A DNA stretch of 64,000 nt from Collinsella aerofaciens (GCA_905213325.1 CAJMHW010000001.1:1-64000); one strand, 5' to 3'. Shown: positions 25,632 to 36,732, counted from the first letter of the stretch. Translations and numbers: made by a program. The notes: a model not told the origin generated them from the letters alone.

Positions 25632-26651
25632 ATGAGTGAATCGACTGCGGTGGAGGCGCCGGCGGCAAAGGAGCCGTTCTTTAAGATGTCCTCCATCCCG
25701 GGTGCCAATATTTTGGTGCCGCTTTTGCTGGGCTGCCTGCTCAACACGCTATTCCCCGACCTGTTCAAAACGCTCGGCAGCTTTACGCTTGGTATGACCC
25801 AGCAGGGCGCAGGCCCGCTCGTGGGCGCTTTTTTGCTCATCGTCGGTACGACGATTTCGTTTAAGAGTGCTCCTGCCGCCGCTGCACGCGGCGCCATCAT
25901 CATCGCCGTCAAGCAGATCGTGGTCGTTGCCGTGTCGCTGCTCATCCTTTATGTGTTCAACGACAACCTGTTTGGCATCTCTGCTATGGTGATGCTGGCG
26001 GCTTGCACCGGCGCCAACAACGCTATGTACGCTGGTCTGATGGGCACCATGGGCAATGAGGCCGAGCGTGGCGCCGTCGCCATCACCACGCTGGTTGTCG
26101 GCCCTCCGGTCACGATGATCGTGCTCGGCGCTGCCGGTCAGGCTCCGATCGGCTGGTCGCTCGTGGGCGCCATCCTACCGATCGTCGTCGGCATTATTCT
26201 GGGCAACCTCTTCCCGAGCTTTAAGAAGATGATGGCACCGGCACTTTCCGCCGTCATCGTGCTCGTCTTCTTTGCCATGGGCTCGACCATGACCTTTGGC
26301 CAGCTCATTAATGGCGGTCTCCCCGGTATTCTGCTCGGCGTGATCTGCTCGGTGGTCTTTGCAATTCCCGTTATCGCGGTCGATAAGCTCACGGGCGGTA
26401 CGGGTGTCGCAGGTGCGGCCATTTCGAGCTGCGCCGGAGCCAATGTGGCCACGCCTGCTGCCATGGCAAGCGTCAACGAGGCCTTGTATGGCGGTGCGGT
26501 GCTCGCGACGGCTACGGCACAGGTTGCTGCCTGCGCAATCGTGACGGCTATTTTGACCCCGCTGGTCACCAGCTGGTGCTACAAGCATTTTGAGGGCCAG
26601 GGCAACGGCGATAGCAAGACAACGACCGACAAGGCCGCCGCAGCCGCCTAA
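25632..26651 (+). CDS. kdgT: 2-keto-3-deoxygluconate permease
   Basis: A 339-residue membrane protein of the KdgT family: about ten hydrophobic segments, the opening IPGANILVPLLLGCLLNTLFP, and conserved glycines such as AACTGANNAMYAGLMG and CAGANVATPAAMA. KdgT imports ketodeoxygluconate, a product of pectin and uronate breakdown, with protons. AAAGGAG precedes the chosen ATG. The SDR upstream is on the same strand and likely cotranscribed. No kdgK or kdgA gene is in the window. Confidence 0.87.
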   Translation: MSESTAVEAPAAKEPFFKMSSIPGANILVPLLLGCLLNTLFPDLFKTLGSFTLGMTQQGAGPLVGAFLLIVGTTISFKSAPAAAARGAIIIAVKQIVVVAVSLLILYVFNDNLFGISAMVMLAACTGANNAMYAGLMGTMGNEAERGAVAITTLVVGPPVTMIVLGAAGQAPIGWSLVGAILPIVVGIILGNLFPSFKKMMAPALSAVIVLVFFAMGSTMTFGQLINGGLPGILLGVICSVVFAIPVIAVDKLTGGTGVAGAAISSCAGANVATPAAMASVNEALYGGAVLATATAQVAACAIVTAILTPLVTSWCYKHFEGQGNGDSKTTTDKAAAAA

Positions 26652-26689
26652 TGCCAAGCGGCAATCAAAGCTAAAAACTAGCTACGCCA

Positions 26690-26723
26690 CAGGGCGGCCA
26701 CGGGGGATCCCGTGGCCGCCCTG
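26690..26723 (+). terminator. terminator after kdgT
   Basis: A perfect 15-bp GC-rich stem, CAGGGCGGCCACGGG with its complement, and a four-base loop, 38 bases after the stop. The following T content is modest. Confidence 0.75.
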
Positions 26724-27116
26724 CAGTTTCTGTAGGGTCTCTGGGACACTTTACCCTGATAAAGCTGGCATAACAGCTAGAGTGAACGTCGTACAAAGGC
26801 AAGGAAAAAACCAAACAAATCGGTGAACGGTAGTTGTTCACGCTCGCATTTCCTGCGGATTTGTTAAAAACGTCCTAATGGTATAAAAAAAGAAACATAT
26901 AATAGCCATGATGAAGGGGGTGGCTATGTTATCCTTCTCAAACGGGTGAAATCTTGGGTTTTGGGTTGTAGTTCCAAGGTGGATAAACGTTTTCCCTACA
27001 CCAACGTGTGGTGAAGAACGGAAGAAGCCGGTAGTGCAAGCCGAACATTCAAGAATTCAATAAGCAGCGGTGTGAGAGAGCGCCGCATTACACGTAACTA
27101 GGAGCGTGGTTACACA
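26724..27116 (+). promoter_or_regulatory. promoter and long leader of the pyruvate formate-lyase gene
   Basis: About 390 bases without a gene. TTGTTA at 26861 and TATAAA at 26882 are separated by 15 bases, and a separate TATAAT lies at 26898-26903, so transcription probably starts near 26910. That leaves a leader of about 200 bases. I see no known riboswitch. AGGAG at 27101 precedes the start codon. Confidence 0.45.
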
Positions 27117-29168
<2,052 letters not shown>

Positions 29169-29170
29169 CT

Positions 29171-29193
29171 ATTGTTAGTGCTATACTAACAAT
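29171..29193 (+). terminator. hairpin between the two pfl genes (first)
   Basis: ATTGTTAGT pairs perfectly with ACTAACAAT over a five-base loop, two bases after the pflB stop. It lacks a T run and could set the ratio of the two subunits by attenuation or 3'-end protection. Confidence 0.5.
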
Positions 29194-29210
29194 AACGATT
29201 ACTGATTAGT

Positions 29211-29230
29211 GCGCCGGTTTCGGCCGGCGC
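29211..29230 (+). other. hairpin between the two pfl genes (second)
   Basis: GCGCCGG and CCGGCGC around a six-base loop, ending ten bases before the ribosome site of the small subunit gene. It may influence translation or stabilise a processed small mRNA. Confidence 0.45.
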
Positions 29231-29253
29231 CTATCGATCGAAGGAGACACATT

Positions 29254-29505
29254 ATGAAGGTTTCTGAAGTTTCCGAGACTCAGGCCGATAACCTGGTCCA
29301 CATGCTCGACGCTTACGCCGAGAAGGGTGGCCACCACCTGAACATCAACGTCTTCAACCGTGAGACGCTGCTCGACGCTCAGGCTCACCCCGAGAAGTAT
29401 CCGCAGCTGACCATCCGCGTTTCCGGCTACGCCGTGAACTTCCACACGCTCACCAAGGAGCAGCAGGACGAGGTCATTGCGCGTACCTTCCACGACAAGT
29501 TCTAA
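29254..29505 (+). CDS. grcA: autonomous glycyl-radical subunit of pyruvate formate-lyase
   Basis: An 83-residue protein equal to the C-terminal domain of PflB. It contains [33 protein letters not shown] with the radical Gly58, and the closing [13 protein letters not shown]. It has its own AAGGAG site eight bases before the ATG and starts 85 bases after the pflB stop in another frame. In E. coli, GrcA (YfiD) is a spare domain that repairs oxygen-cut PflB. Here the large subunit has no such domain, so this protein should be obligatory, with PflA placing the radical on Gly58 in the complex. Confidence 0.93.
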   Translation: MKVSEVSETQADNLVHMLDAYAEKGGHHLNINVFNRETLLDAQAHPEKYPQLTIRVSGYAVNFHTLTKEQQDEVIARTFHDKF

Positions 29506-29530
29506 AGGGTTCAACTCCTGTAGGATTACT

Positions 29531-29655
29531 GGGGCCGGTTTTGGGTTATTTCCCAAAACGTCCTCGGACATGCAAAGAGGCTCCGCTGCGCGCTTCGCGC
29601 GGCGGAGCCCTTTGCGTCCTGCGGAAATGTTTTGGAAAGTAACCCAAAGCGGCCC
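29531..29655 (+). repeat. family A structured element, copy A2
   Basis: The outer arms (GGGCCG..TTGGGTTA with TAACCCAA..GGCCC, and CCAAAAC with GTTTTGG) enclose the conserved strands GTCCTC and TGCGGAA. The short helix is GGAC with GTCC, and the inner hairpin is GCAAAG..GGCTCCGC with its complement and a CTTCG loop. It lies 25 bases after the grcA stop. I see no other feature between it and the regulator's operator at 29773. Confidence 0.85.
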
Positions 29656-29772
29656 GGCGGGGGTCCTGTGTAGTCACCCTTTAGGCGGAACTCTCCTAAT
29701 TATTTGGATGAGTCGTTTACTTACTTGTGCTGTTACCGTCTTCCCGCTGTTGTTGGGGTATGCTTTGTTCGT

Positions 29773-29790
29773 ATGTAAACGTTTGACATG
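29773..29790 (+). promoter_or_regulatory. LacI-type operator upstream of the sucrose regulator
   Basis: ATGTAAACGTTTGACATG matches the sites at 30873-30956 in the core AAACG-TTGACAT. It lies 18 bases before the regulator start, placed for autorepression. Confidence 0.6.
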
Positions 29791-29808
29791 TTGATGGGGG
29801 AGGGTGCT

Positions 29809-30819
29809 ATGGCTCGCGAGGGCGCTCGTTCTAAGGATTCTGCTAAGCCTGGCATCAAGGAAGTTGCAGCGGTGGCGGGGGTTTCGCCTACTACGGTATC
29901 TCGCGTGCTTAATAATCGCGGCTATATTAGCCAAGAGACCCGCGATAAGGTCCATGCCGCGATGAAGCGCATCAACTATACGCCCAACGATATCGCCCGT
30001 GCCATGCTCAACGGTCGCCTGAATCTTATCGGTATGATCGTCCCCTATGTCAGCAGTCCGTTTCATGCCCAAGTGGTTCAAGTCATTGAGCATACCCTGG
30101 CCGAAAACGGTTTTAAGATGCTGCTGTGCAATAGCGCCAATCGACCCGAGCTTGAGCGCTCTTATATCGACATGCTTCGACGCAATATGGTTGATGGCGT
30201 CATCGTCAACTCGCTTAATATCGGTGCCGAAGCGTATGCCGAGATGGGCTTGAGTCTGGTTGGTATCGACTGCGACCTTGGCGAAGCCTCTGTTCAGATT
30301 GCGAGCGACAGCTATAGCATCGGCGAACTTGCCACGCGTCGCCTGATCGATGACGGATGTTCACGCATCCTGTGCCTGCGCAGCAATAGCCGCATGCGCA
30401 TGCCTGCCAATAAGCGTACCGATGCCTACCTCGATGTTGTTGAGCAGGCCGGTTTGCCCGCGCTTGTCCGTGAGGTTGAGTTCGTTAAGCCCGACGACGA
30501 AAAGAGCGCGGTCGTTGCGAAGATCCTCGATGAGAACCCCGATATTGACGGCATCTTTGCGGGAGACGACACGATGGCGGCTATCTGTCTTAACGTGATG
30601 AAGCAGCGCGGCTTGAGCGCTCCGGGCGATATTAAGGTCGTGGGCGCGGATGGTGCCCGCCGCACTATGACGTTTATGCCTGACTTAACAACCGTACGTC
30701 AAGATATCGATCGCATCGGAGAGCTCGCGGCGCAATCCATCATCGCTCTTATTAACGGCGATAATCCCGAATCGAATATCAAGCTCCCCGTTGAACTCAT
30801 TGAGGGCAAAACCGCGTAG
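29809..30819 (+). CDS. LacI-family regulator of the sucrose/fructan locus
   Basis: A probable repressor, 336 residues. The N-terminal helix-turn-helix reads IKEVAAVAGVSPTTVSRVLNNRGYIS, followed by the hinge and a sugar-binding domain with VVGADGA near the end. GGGGGAGGG precedes the chosen ATG. It stands directly upstream of the GH32-PTS-GH32 genes. Four copies of one operator type lie before it and before the first GH32 gene, so control of this locus by sucrose or fructose phosphate is likely. It resembles ScrR in context. Confidence 0.88.
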   Translation: MAREGARSKDSAKPGIKEVAAVAGVSPTTVSRVLNNRGYISQETRDKVHAAMKRINYTPNDIARAMLNGRLNLIGMIVPYVSSPFHAQVVQVIEHTLAENGFKMLLCNSANRPELERSYIDMLRRNMVDGVIVNSLNIGAEAYAEMGLSLVGIDCDLGEASVQIASDSYSIGELATRRLIDDGCSRILCLRSNSRMRMPANKRTDAYLDVVEQAGLPALVREVEFVKPDDEKSAVVAKILDENPDIDGIFAGDDTMAAICLNVMKQRGLSAPGDIKVVGADGARRTMTFMPDLTTVRQDIDRIGELAAQSIIALINGDNPESNIKLPVELIEGKTA

Positions 30820-30872
30820 TTCATCCCGTGCCAAAAGAATTCCTCAAACGCCTCTGATGACCGTTCACCGGC

Positions 30873-30956
30873 ATATGTCAACCGTTTGCCGACGACTGGA
30901 ACTGCGAAAAGACGTATTGGTGTGAAAACGTTTGACATATGAAAACGATTGACATA
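30873..30956 (+). promoter_or_regulatory. three LacI-type operators before the first GH32 gene
   Basis: TGAAAACGTTTGACATA at 30923-30939 and TGAAAACGATTGACATA at 30940-30956 are tandem 17-bp repeats differing at one base. A third, inverted copy lies at 30873-30890 (ATATGTCAACCGTTTGCC). The tandem TTGACA strings also look like -35 boxes, so repressor binding would block the promoter. Confidence 0.65.
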
Positions 30957-31002
30957 TCTTGCCATTGTACCGAGTTAGTATGTCGTGGAAAGGAAGTCTC
31001 GG

Positions 31003-32385
31003 ATGCACAAGGTGTATTACCAGCCTGAGGGAATTTGGGTAGGCGACATCATGCCGTACGGCGAGGACGGCACGTTCTATCTCTATCATCAGCGTGACAC
31101 GCGTAACCCCGAACCTTTCGGAGAGCCGTTTGGCTGGGCACTCGCTACGACCAAGGATTTCGTCAACTACAAGGACTTTGGCGAGAGCCTTGAGCGCGGC
31201 GGCGACGAGGAAGTCGACCAGTACATTTATGCCGGCACGGTGTTTAAGGTGGGCGACAAGTACCATGCGCTCTACACTGGTTGCAATCGCGATAAGGTCC
31301 GCGCACGTTTGATGAAGCAGGTTCTTCTTCACGCAACGAGCGACGACGCCGTCAAGTGGGAGAAGAACATCGCCGAGACGCTGCTTCCGCCCCAGGAGGG
31401 TTACGATGACCGCAACTGGCGCGATCCCTTTGTGCTTTGGGATGAGGAGAACGAAGAGTACATGCTCATCCTCGGCACGCGTGTGGGCGAGGACAAGCGT
31501 CTGATGACTGGCCGCCTGGTCAAGTTCACCTCCAAGGATCTGACCAACTGGGAGTTCCAGGGCGACTGGTGGAACCCGGGCCTGTACACCATGTTTGAGA
31601 TGCCTGATCTCTTTAAGATGGGCGACTGGTGGTACCTCGTCTTTTCCGAGTACAGCGACGGCAACAAGACCCGTTACCGCATGTCCAAGTCCATCAACGG
31701 TCCTTGGATTACCCCCGCTGACGACTCCTTCGACGGCCGCGCGTACTACGCCGCTCGCACCGCATTCGATGGCGAGCGTCGCGTTCTCTTTGGTTGGGTT
31801 CCTACGCGTGACGAGGGCGGCGACCCCAGCTCTTACCTATGGGGTGGCACCTTTATGCCCCTCGAGATCGTTCAGCGTGCCGACGGAACGCTCGGCACCA
31901 AGCTCCCCGACAGCATGCTTGGCGCCTTTGGCGAGGCTAAGGCAGTCGAGACCTTTGAGCTTTCCTGCGAGTCGGGCAAGGTCGAGCAGGTGCTCGCCGC
32001 GGATGCCGGCTCCACCTACTTGCTCGATGCCGACATTGAGCTCGGCGGTAACGCTGCCGGCTTCTCGGTCAAGTTCGCCGAGGACGCCGAGACCGGTCTT
32101 GCCTATGAGTTCCGCGCCAACCTGCGCGAGGGCAAGCTCGAGTTCACGCCGGCTCCCCAGTACCCGTGGTTCCAGGTCAACAACATGGGCCTCGAGCGTC
32201 CGTTGTTCTTTAAGGGCGAGGGCACTCACCATGTGCGTCTGGTCGTCGACGACGACATCGCGACCATCTTTGTCGATGACGTTGCGCTCAACGCTCGCTT
32301 CTGCAACAAGCAGGGCCAGGGTGTGGCGCTTACCGTCACCGACGGTGCGCTCAAGTGCGCAAACGCAACGATCGCGTCTCTGTAG
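31003..32385 (+). CDS. glycoside hydrolase family 32 protein, atypical
   Basis: A 460-residue GH32 enzyme: a five-blade propeller plus a C-terminal beta-sandwich. The usual WMNDPNG nucleophile motif is replaced by GIWVGDIMPYGEDG (Asp15 as probable nucleophile). The RDP motif is intact (NWRDPF, near residue 139), and the acid/base motif reads EMPD rather than ECPD (near residue 198). This sequence type belongs to a less-studied GH32 branch, so the substrate could be sucrose, sucrose phosphate or a fructan. There is no signal peptide, so it acts in the cytoplasm. AAGGAAG precedes the ATG. It is first in the operon, with PTS permease next. Confidence 0.82.
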   Translation: MHKVYYQPEGIWVGDIMPYGEDGTFYLYHQRDTRNPEPFGEPFGWALATTKDFVNYKDFGESLERGGDEEVDQYIYAGTVFKVGDKYHALYTGCNRDKVRARLMKQVLLHATSDDAVKWEKNIAETLLPPQEGYDDRNWRDPFVLWDEENEEYMLILGTRVGEDKRLMTGRLVKFTSKDLTNWEFQGDWWNPGLYTMFEMPDLFKMGDWWYLVFSEYSDGNKTRYRMSKSINGPWITPADDSFDGRAYYAARTAFDGERRVLFGWVPTRDEGGDPSSYLWGGTFMPLEIVQRADGTLGTKLPDSMLGAFGEAKAVETFELSCESGKVEQVLAADAGSTYLLDADIELGGNAAGFSVKFAEDAETGLAYEFRANLREGKLEFTPAPQYPWFQVNNMGLERPLFFKGEGTHHVRLVVDDDIATIFVDDVALNARFCNKQGQGVALTVTDGALKCANATIASL

Positions 32386-32430
32386 CGGCAACGAACCGTT
32401 TTATGATTTAGAAAAGGAATGGAGAGGAAC

Positions 32431-33882
32431 ATGGACTACAAGGCAGTGTCCCAGCAAGTCGTCGACAACGTCGGCGGACTGGAGAACATCGAGGGCGCCA
32501 CGCATTGCGTGACCCGTCTGCGTCTGGTGCTCAAGGATACGAGCAAATACAACAAGGCCGAGCTCGAGAACATCGATGGCGTCAAGGGCGTGCTGTACAA
32601 CAGCGGCCAGCTCATGATCATCTTTGGTACCGGTACCGTCAACAAGGTTTACGACGCCTTTATGGCTCTGACGGGCGTCAAGGAAATCAGCGCTTCCGAG
32701 GTCAAGGGCGCCGAGGCGGACAAGAAGGGCAAGTTCTTCTCGGTCCTCAAGGTATTCTCGGACATCTTTATCCCCATCATTCCCGCCTTCGTCGGCGCTG
32801 CAATCATCATCGGCCTTAAGTCGCTGATCGTTGCCAACGGCCTCTTTGGCATGGAAGGCAGCCTCGCCGATCACAGCGAGTTCCTCAAGAACCTCGCAAG
32901 CTTCTTTGCCATTATCGCCACCACGTTCGACTACCTGCCTGTCCTGGTTATGTACAGCGCGGTCAAGCGTTTTGGCGGTAACCCGATCCTGGGCATCCTC
33001 GTCGGTATCGTCATGGTTCACCCGAGCCTTATGAACCGCAATACGTTCGTTATGGACCCGACGGGTGCTGAGTACTGGAACTTCGGTCCGCTATCCATTC
33101 CCATGGTTGCTTTCCAGGGCGGTGTGTTCCCCGCAATCCTGACTGCCTGGTTTATGGCCAAGGTCGAGAAGATTGCCCAGAAGTACATCCCCGAGGTCGT
33201 TTCGTTCGTCTTTGTCCCGACCGTTACCCTGATTCTTGCTAACGTTGCCCTGTTCACCGTGTTCGGCCCGCTCGGCAACCTGATCGGTGACGTCCTCGCC
33301 GGCGTAATCGATATCCTGTACAACAGGATGGGTGTCTTTGGTGCCTTTGTCTTCGCCGCGTTCCTGCAGCCGCTCGTCGTTACCGGTACGCATCAGTTCA
33401 TCCAGGGTATCGAGGCCAACCTCGTTGCCACGACCGGCTTCAACTACATCCAGGCCATCTGGTCGGTTTCCATCATCGCCCAGGGCGGCGGCGCCATCGG
33501 TATGTACCTCATTCACAAGAAGCACTCCAAAGAGCGCAACATCTGCATGTCGTCCTTTATCCCGACGCTGGTCGGAATCTCCGAGCCCGCTATCTTTGCT
33601 GCAAACATGCGCTACTCGATCATCCCGTTCATCTGCGCATGCATCGGTGCAGGCTGCGGCGGTGCCTTCGTCAAGCTCTTTGAGGTGCGCGCTATCGGTC
33701 AGGGTCTGACCGGTGTGCTTGGCCTGCTCATCGTTACGCCCGAGACTCTCGTGTGGTATGTGGCTGGCAATCTCATCGCCTTTATCGTGCCGATCGTCTT
33801 GATCTTTGCCTACAACAAGGCAAAGGGCGTTCCGACCACCGATGAAGAGGGCGCTGGTGCTGGCTTCGATGTCAGCTTCTAG
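32431..33882 (+). CDS. sucrose-type PTS EIIBC permease
   Basis: Imports and phosphorylates a sugar, most likely sucrose given the flanking GH32 genes. Residues 1-90 form the EIIB domain with phosphorylated Cys in ATHCVTRLR. EIIC follows, with about ten membrane segments and GISEPAIFAAN and VTGTHQFIQ motifs. There is no EIIA domain and no separate EIIA gene in the window, so a shared EIIA (for example the glucose-type one) must serve it. GGAGAGGA precedes the ATG. The gene lies 45 bases after the first GH32 gene. Confidence 0.9.
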   Translation: MDYKAVSQQVVDNVGGLENIEGATHCVTRLRLVLKDTSKYNKAELENIDGVKGVLYNSGQLMIIFGTGTVNKVYDAFMALTGVKEISASEVKGAEADKKGKFFSVLKVFSDIFIPIIPAFVGAAIIIGLKSLIVANGLFGMEGSLADHSEFLKNLASFFAIIATTFDYLPVLVMYSAVKRFGGNPILGILVGIVMVHPSLMNRNTFVMDPTGAEYWNFGPLSIPMVAFQGGVFPAILTAWFMAKVEKIAQKYIPEVVSFVFVPTVTLILANVALFTVFGPLGNLIGDVLAGVIDILYNRMGVFGAFVFAAFLQPLVVTGTHQFIQGIEANLVATTGFNYIQAIWSVSIIAQGGGAIGMYLIHKKHSKERNICMSSFIPTLVGISEPAIFAANMRYSIIPFICACIGAGCGGAFVKLFEVRAIGQGLTGVLGLLIVTPETLVWYVAGNLIAFIVPIVLIFAYNKAKGVPTTDEEGAGAGFDVSF

Positions 33883-33921
33883 TTGAGCCGTTCAGCGTAA
33901 TGTGCGGATAAGTCCATTTGA

Positions 33922-33959
33922 GGAAGGGCGCTCGGCTCGTGCGAGTCGAGCGTCCTTCC
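33922..33959 (+). terminator. hairpin between the PTS and second GH32 genes
   Basis: GGAAGGGCGCTCG pairs with CGAGCGTCCTTCC (12 of 13) across a 12-base loop that can itself pair. There is no T run, so it probably attenuates or protects rather than fully terminating. Confidence 0.55.
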
Positions 33960-33983
33960 CCATAGACGAGAAAGTCAACGGCG

Positions 33984-35426
33984 ATGTTTAATCAAAAAAA
34001 TAAGGTGACACGCGCGGACTATGAGCAGTGGCGTGCCGGACAGGATGAGACGGCGGGTCGCATCGCGTCCGACCCCGATAGGCTCCTGTTCCATGTGGAG
34101 CCTGAGCTTGGCTGGCTCAACGACCCCAACGGTTTGGTTCAGATTGGTGATACGTATCACATCTATCATCAATACGATCCGTTCGATGCTGCGCATGGCG
34201 GTCCAGTGCTTTGGAACCATCTGACGACAAAGGATTTTGTGACGTACGAGAATCACGGCCCCGCGCTGTTCCCCGATTCCGATTTGGATTTGAACGGAGC
34301 GTATTCTGGTTCTGCCTTTGTACGCGATGGCAAGATTCACTACTTCTATACCGGCAACGTCAAGCATTTTGACCGCGATGATTACGACTACGTGTTGACG
34401 GGCCGTGAGCAAAACCAGATTCATATGGTTGCCGAGAATCCCGACGAATTGGGCGAGAAGTGCATAGCTGTTGGACCGGTCGATTACCCCGACGATATCG
34501 GTACGCACGTGCGCGACCCCAAGATCCTTGAGCACGATGGTATCTACTACATGGTTCTGGGCGCTCGTACGAAAGACGACCGTGGCTGCGTGCTTGTCTA
34601 TACCTCGCGCAATCTTGAGGACTGGAGCTATGCGACGCGCATTGAGTTGGGCGAGAAGTTTGGCTTTATGTGGGAGTGCCCCGATCTGCTTGAGCTCGAT
34701 GGCGAGCTTATTCTCGTTTGCTGTCCGCAGGGTGTGCCTGCCGATGGTTGGCGTTACCGCAATCCGCATCAGTGCGTGTGGTTCCCCATCGAGGCCGATT
34801 GGGAGGCGCCGAGCTTTAAAATCGTCAGGCAGGGCATGCCCCCGATGGTCGATGCCGGTTTTGATTTCTATGCTCCGCAGTCCTTTGAGGATGCTGCAGG
34901 CCGGCGTTTGATGATCGGATGGTCGGGTTGCCCCGACGCGACGGCAGAAAACCCGACGGTGGCGCGCGGATGGCAGTGCGCGTTGACGGTGCCGAGAGAG
35001 CTGAGCATACGCGATGGTAAGCTCTGCCAGCAGCCGGCGCACGAGATTGAGAGGATGCGCGGTGACTGCGTTCGCGCGACAGGCGGTGAAACCGTTGAGG
35101 AGCCGGGCCGCCTGTTTGATCTTGTGGTTTCCTGTGAGGGCGCCAAGATGGCCGAGCTCGAAATCCGCAAGGGTGTCTTTGTGCGTTATGCGGACGGGAT
35201 GCTTACCCTCGACATGGGTGACGAAGGCTATGGGCGCGACCAGAGGTCGATCGAGCTCAGCGAGCTTCGCGACCTGCGCGTGCTTTCGGACACTACGATG
35301 GTCGAGATTTTTGCCAACGGTGGCGAGGCGGCACTTACGAGCCGTACCTATTCGCCGGCGGTTCCGGCGATGGAGCTGCACGCCGAGGGTGCGGCATCGA
35401 TGAATTTCTACCGCCTCGTGCATTAA
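33984..35426 (+). CDS. scrB: sucrose-6-phosphate hydrolase (GH32)
   Basis: Cleaves sucrose-6-phosphate from the PTS to glucose-6-phosphate and fructose. The 480-residue product carries the classic GH32 motifs: WLNDPNG with nucleophile Asp47, FSGSA-like YSGSAF, RDPK near residue 178 and ECPD near residue 231 with the acid/base Glu. A beta-sandwich C-terminal domain ends with FANGGEAALTSR. The ribosome site is weak. It is separated from the PTS gene by a hairpin, so its level may differ from that of the first two genes. Two different GH32 enzymes flank one permease here. Confidence 0.88.
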   Translation: MFNQKNKVTRADYEQWRAGQDETAGRIASDPDRLLFHVEPELGWLNDPNGLVQIGDTYHIYHQYDPFDAAHGGPVLWNHLTTKDFVTYENHGPALFPDSDLDLNGAYSGSAFVRDGKIHYFYTGNVKHFDRDDYDYVLTGREQNQIHMVAENPDELGEKCIAVGPVDYPDDIGTHVRDPKILEHDGIYYMVLGARTKDDRGCVLVYTSRNLEDWSYATRIELGEKFGFMWECPDLLELDGELILVCCPQGVPADGWRYRNPHQCVWFPIEADWEAPSFKIVRQGMPPMVDAGFDFYAPQSFEDAAGRRLMIGWSGCPDATAENPTVARGWQCALTVPRELSIRDGKLCQQPAHEIERMRGDCVRATGGETVEEPGRLFDLVVSCEGAKMAELEIRKGVFVRYADGMLTLDMGDEGYGRDQRSIELSELRDLRVLSDTTMVEIFANGGEAALTSRTYSPAVPAMELHAEGAASMNFYRLVH

Positions 35427-35578
35427 CCGTGCGTGGAGCACGATTGGATTTGCTGGACGGAATGTGTCGCAGTTGTCGCGGCCAACTACCGCTTACCGCA
35501 TATAGTGACCGTTTGCGGAATAAGTAACACTCCTTAATAAACCGTGTAGAATCTCAGATAAGCACGGAGTTTTCCAGG

Positions 35579-35620
35579 GAGACGCTGTCCTTTGTTATGT
35601 GCAAAGGGCGGCGTCTCTTT
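35579..35620 (+). terminator. terminator after the sucrose locus
   Basis: GAGACGC..TCCTTTG with CAAAGGG..GCGTCTC and a seven-base loop, followed by TTT. It lies about 150 bases after the scrB stop; I see no gene in 35427-35578. Confidence 0.65.
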
Positions 35621-35703
35621 GGCGCTTGGGGGTCGTTCTGTAGCAGGACGGCGGGCGTGTGTCACATATTAAAAAGCCAACGTCGAGATGAGTCGTGATA
35701 ATA

Positions 35704-36558
35704 ATGGGCAAGTACATAATCGTGGTTGAATCTGGTTCGGATGTGACGCCAGAGCTCTGCGAGCGCTACGGCATCGTGCGCGTGCCTATGCATGTCACGA
35801 TTGGTGACGAGACCGTCGAGGACGGCTCGATCGATCCGCTCGAGATTTATTCGCGCTGCAACGAGTTTGGCGTGATGCCCAAGACCAGCGGCTGTGCGCC
35901 GGCAGATTTTGCGCATGTGTACGACCGCATCCATGCCGAGCAACCCGACGCGACCATTCTGCATCTTGCATATTCCGAGGCCACGACCTGCTCGCATCAA
36001 TCATCGAAGATCGCCGCCAAGGGTCGCGACTACGTCTACTCCATGGACACGCGTTTTGTCTCGGTGGGCCAGTCGCTTGTTGTCGTCGAGACCGCCAAAT
36101 ACATCGAGGCTCACCCCGATGCCACCGTCGACGAGATCTTCGCCTTCGCGAACTCCGTCATGGACCGCGTGCTGCTGGGCTTTGTTCCTACCGATCTTGC
36201 CTTCCTTAAGGCGGGCGGTCGCTTGTCCAACGTCGCATTCCTTGGCGCACATCTGCTCAAGATTAAGCCCTGCATTGAGGTGACGGGCGGCAAGTTCGTG
36301 GCGACCAAGAAGTTCCGCGGCTCTATGCTCAAGTGCGCCCGCGCCTTTATTGACCACATGGTTGCGAAGGGCGAGATCGACTACTCGCACATTGGCCTGG
36401 CGTATTCGGTAGGCCTTTCCCAGGAGCTGCGCGACGACATGGAAGTCTATGCGCACGACCTGGGCTTTAAGGACATTACCTGGACTCAGGTCGGCGGCGT
36501 CATCTCGAGCCACTGCGGCCCGACCGCCTTCGGTGCGGTGCTCACGCTTAAAGCGTAA
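35704..36558 (+). CDS. DegV-family fatty-acid-binding protein
   Basis: A 284-residue DegV protein. The family binds a fatty acid between two domains and, as FakB, presents it to a fatty-acid kinase. It shows the N-terminal VVESGSDVTPELCERYGI, the TSGCAPADF loop, DTRFVSVGQ, the GFVPTDLAFLKAGGRLSN region and a C-terminal HCGPTAFG. The ATG at 35704 is chosen; a GTG three codons earlier is possible, and no strong ribosome site distinguishes them. No fakA gene is in the window. Confidence 0.85.
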   Translation: MGKYIIVVESGSDVTPELCERYGIVRVPMHVTIGDETVEDGSIDPLEIYSRCNEFGVMPKTSGCAPADFAHVYDRIHAEQPDATILHLAYSEATTCSHQSSKIAAKGRDYVYSMDTRFVSVGQSLVVVETAKYIEAHPDATVDEIFAFANSVMDRVLLGFVPTDLAFLKAGGRLSNVAFLGAHLLKIKPCIEVTGGKFVATKKFRGSMLKCARAFIDHMVAKGEIDYSHIGLAYSVGLSQELRDDMEVYAHDLGFKDITWTQVGGVISSHCGPTAFGAVLTLKA

Positions 36559-36636
36559 AGGCCGCAGGCGAGCGTTCTTCAGCCTGACATCTCGACGTAG
36601 ACCCCAGCCATGGTGATGGGGGATAGATTAAAACGT

Positions 36637-36685
36637 GCCATTCTAGCCCGAGACGTTTAAACGCAAGCACATGGGCTAGAATGGC
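36637..36685. promoter_or_regulatory. 13-bp inverted repeat upstream of pflA
   Basis: GCCATTCTAGCCC (36637-36649) and its perfect complement (36673-36685) around a 23-base AT-containing loop with GTTTAAAC. It could end the degV transcript or bind a regulator of pflA. Similar stem-long-loop arrangements occur at 58623 and 63028. Confidence 0.5.
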
Positions 36686-36732
36686 TCTGGCATTTTAATT
36701 GGTTGCATCCAAGGAGAGGCAAGGTAGCGCGA

